A stretch of 5,391 nucleotides of DNA, taken from contig JAFRNO010000188.1 in the NCBI GenBank assembly GCA_017430155.1, positions 1 to 5,391 on the forward strand, read 5' to 3'. This DNA is from Kiritimatiellia bacterium. Its GTDB lineage: Bacteria > Verrucomicrobiota > Kiritimatiellia > RFP12 > UBA1067. The notes beneath the pieces are model-generated. The model was not told the origin of the DNA. It searched no databases and saw only the letters and a program-made list of their open reading frames with translations. The position numbers and the translations under genes are program-made. This document shows, piece after piece, positions 4,329-5,391 of the stretch; the stretch's first letter is position 1, and every line of letters starts with the position of its first letter.

Positions 4329-5391
4329 TTACCGGAAGATGATCATCGTCGCCGGGTTGAGACGGCCGTCATGTCCGATGACGATGAGCGTGCCGTTGCG
4401 CACGACGCCGTTCCCCGACGCGTTCCGCACCGTGATCGTACGCCCGCCGAGGTCGAGAACCGTGCCCGGCGCAAGACGCAGATCGATGCCCGGATCGATC
4501 GTCGCGTCGGCGGCCAGCGTCGTGGTGCCGCGCACGTCAAGGAGGATGTTCCCTGCAAGCGTGCCCGTGAAGCCGTCAAGGCTGCCCAAGGTGAGCGTCG
4601 CCTGCGCGAGGCCGCTGTTCGTCACCGCGCCTGCGCCCGCGAGCGACGCCACCGTCTGCACGCGGCCCGCAAGGTCGAGCGCCGCGCCGTCGGCCACGGT
4701 CACCGCCGTCGTCGCCGGCAGCACGTTCGTGGCCACGCCCGCCGGCGCGACCGCGATGCCCCACTTCGCCCCGAGGTACGCCTCCGCCGCCTGGCGCTCC
4801 GCGTCGTCCAGCTGGCGGTCGTACACCAGCACCTCGGCGACGTCCCCGTAGAAGCCGCGATACCAGGATGTCGATCTCCAGTAGTCGCCCACCGCCACAA
4901 GTGCCGCTTCGTGGACGGTCGCCAACGCGAACGTGCTGATCTGCGGCGTGCCCCAGAGGAACGACTTCGTCGCCTCTCCGTTGCAGTAGATGTCGCCGGC
5001 CGCCGTCCAGTCGTCCGTCCGCCACTCGCCTGACGCCGCGGAGTCCACCCGGATGCCGCAATCCTGCCCCGCGTTGCCGAAGATGCCGGCGCAATTCCAG
5101 CCGCCTTTCCCCAGCGCCTGGTTCGGATGAGGCGTGTCCTTGGGCTGGAACTTGTTGACGATGAACACCGTCCGCGCCGCCACGCCCTTGTCCGACACCA
5201 TCCGGTGCAGGAGTCCGCCGAAGAAGAGCGTGTCCCTGCCGTTGATCGCGCCTTCGTTCAGGACGGGCGCCGTGTCCGTGACGCTGTTCGTGAACGTGAT
5301 GCCGCGCCCGTCGGCGTCCGCCCACGCCACCACGTGGTCGCCGTTCATCGTCCGCGATCCGGCGTCGTCAGCGTCGAGGCGAAGGAAAATC
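4329..5391 (-). CDS. C-terminal part of a large secreted LamG-like / beta-solenoid surface protein (5' end outside window)
   Basis: The frame is open from the right edge to the TAA at 4331-4329, giving 353 visible residues; an ATG at 5348 is internal, because the residues before it (FLRLDADDAGSRT) are the usual opening strand of the same domain. Residues about 1-208 are a LamG/concanavalin A-like domain of the type common in PVC bacteria: FLRLDADDA, VVAWADADGRG, INGRDTLFFGG, RTVFIVNKF, DIYCNGEATKSFLWGTP, then GDVAEVLVYDRQLDDAERQ and AEAYLGAKWGIA, the closing helix. A short Pro/Ala linker follows. From about 220 the sequence is Gly/Thr/Ala/Val-rich with short strands (VTVADGAALDLAG, LGSLDGFTGTLAG, LRLAPGTVLDLGG), typical of autotransporter-associated beta-strand repeats. 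The end, TLIVIGHDGRLNPATMIIFR, has neither an autotransporter barrel nor a PEP-CTERM or LPXTG anchor. A carbohydrate-binding or adhesive surface role is inferred from the fold only. Confidence 0.85.
   Translation of the reverse strand, partial: IFLRLDADDAGSRTMNGDHVVAWADADGRGITFTNSVTDTAPVLNEGAINGRDTLFFGGLLHRMVSDKGVAARTVFIVNKFQPKDTPHPNQALGKGGWNCAGIFGNAGQDCGIRVDSAASGEWRTDDWTAAGDIYCNGEATKSFLWGTPQISTFALATVHEAALVAVGDYWRSTSWYRGFYGDVAEVLVYDRQLDDAERQAAEAYLGAKWGIAVAPAGVATNVLPATTAVTVADGAALDLAGRVQTVASLAGAGAVTNSGLAQATLTLGSLDGFTGTLAGNILLDVRGTTTLAADATIDPGIDLRLAPGTVLDLGGRTITVRNASGNGVVRNGTLIVIGHDGRLNPATMIIFR

Noticed and set aside
4320..4851. Plus-strand ORFs and minus-strand alternative frames opposite the LamG gene
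   Set aside because: They are shadows; only the frame with LamG motifs (WADADGRG, VLVYDRQL, AKWGIA) has family features.

Overview
The window is a GC-rich, single-direction stretch: every gene I can support lies on the minus strand, so transcription runs from position 5391 towards position 1. In that order it holds the 3' end of a large secreted LamG/beta-solenoid protein gene, a short spacer with a possible 32-residue ORF, a C4 zinc-ribbon coiled-coil protein gene, the RNase P RNA gene (rnpB), the chaperone gene htpG, and an uptake-type ABC transporter gene cut by the left edge. The host is probably a Gram-negative bacterium of the PVC group. My best guess is the Kiritimatiellota/Lentisphaerota/Verrucomicrobiota range. 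This rests on the LamG plus beta-strand-repeat protein style, the high GC and the AAGGA ribosome-binding sites; no marker here fixes the phylum.

Region by region. 4329-5391: C-terminal 353 residues of a surface or secreted protein, with a LamG-like lectin fold followed by Ala/Thr/Val/Gly-rich beta-helix-type sequence. 4144-4328: spacer holding an inverted repeat, a possible small ORF, an eight-base C run and a good sigma70-type promoter. 3403-4143: zinc-ribbon protein starting at a GTG. 2988-3395: rnpB, starting only about 7 nt after the zinc-ribbon stop codon, with a perfect terminal P1 helix, a minimal P3, a long P12 and apparently no normal P18. 2882-2987: AT-rich leader of htpG made partly of degenerate 7-bp tandem repeats that could themselves supply a promoter. 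989-2881: htpG, complete. 1-985: one uninterrupted reading frame that starts 3 nt after the htpG stop. It reads as a BtuF-type substrate-binding protein joined in frame to a FecCD/BtuC-type permease, with a 30-bp palindrome-containing tandem repeat at the joint.

How they fit together. The zinc-ribbon gene and rnpB look like one transcription unit, with rnpB processed from the 3' end or started inside the gene. htpG and the transporter ORF are packed closely enough to be translationally coupled. The LamG protein appears to be a separate unit. No complete unknown multigene system is visible. The most unusual object is the binding-protein/permease fusion: the first transmembrane helix of the permease is missing, and the part that replaces it would sit in the periplasm, exactly where the second helix must begin.
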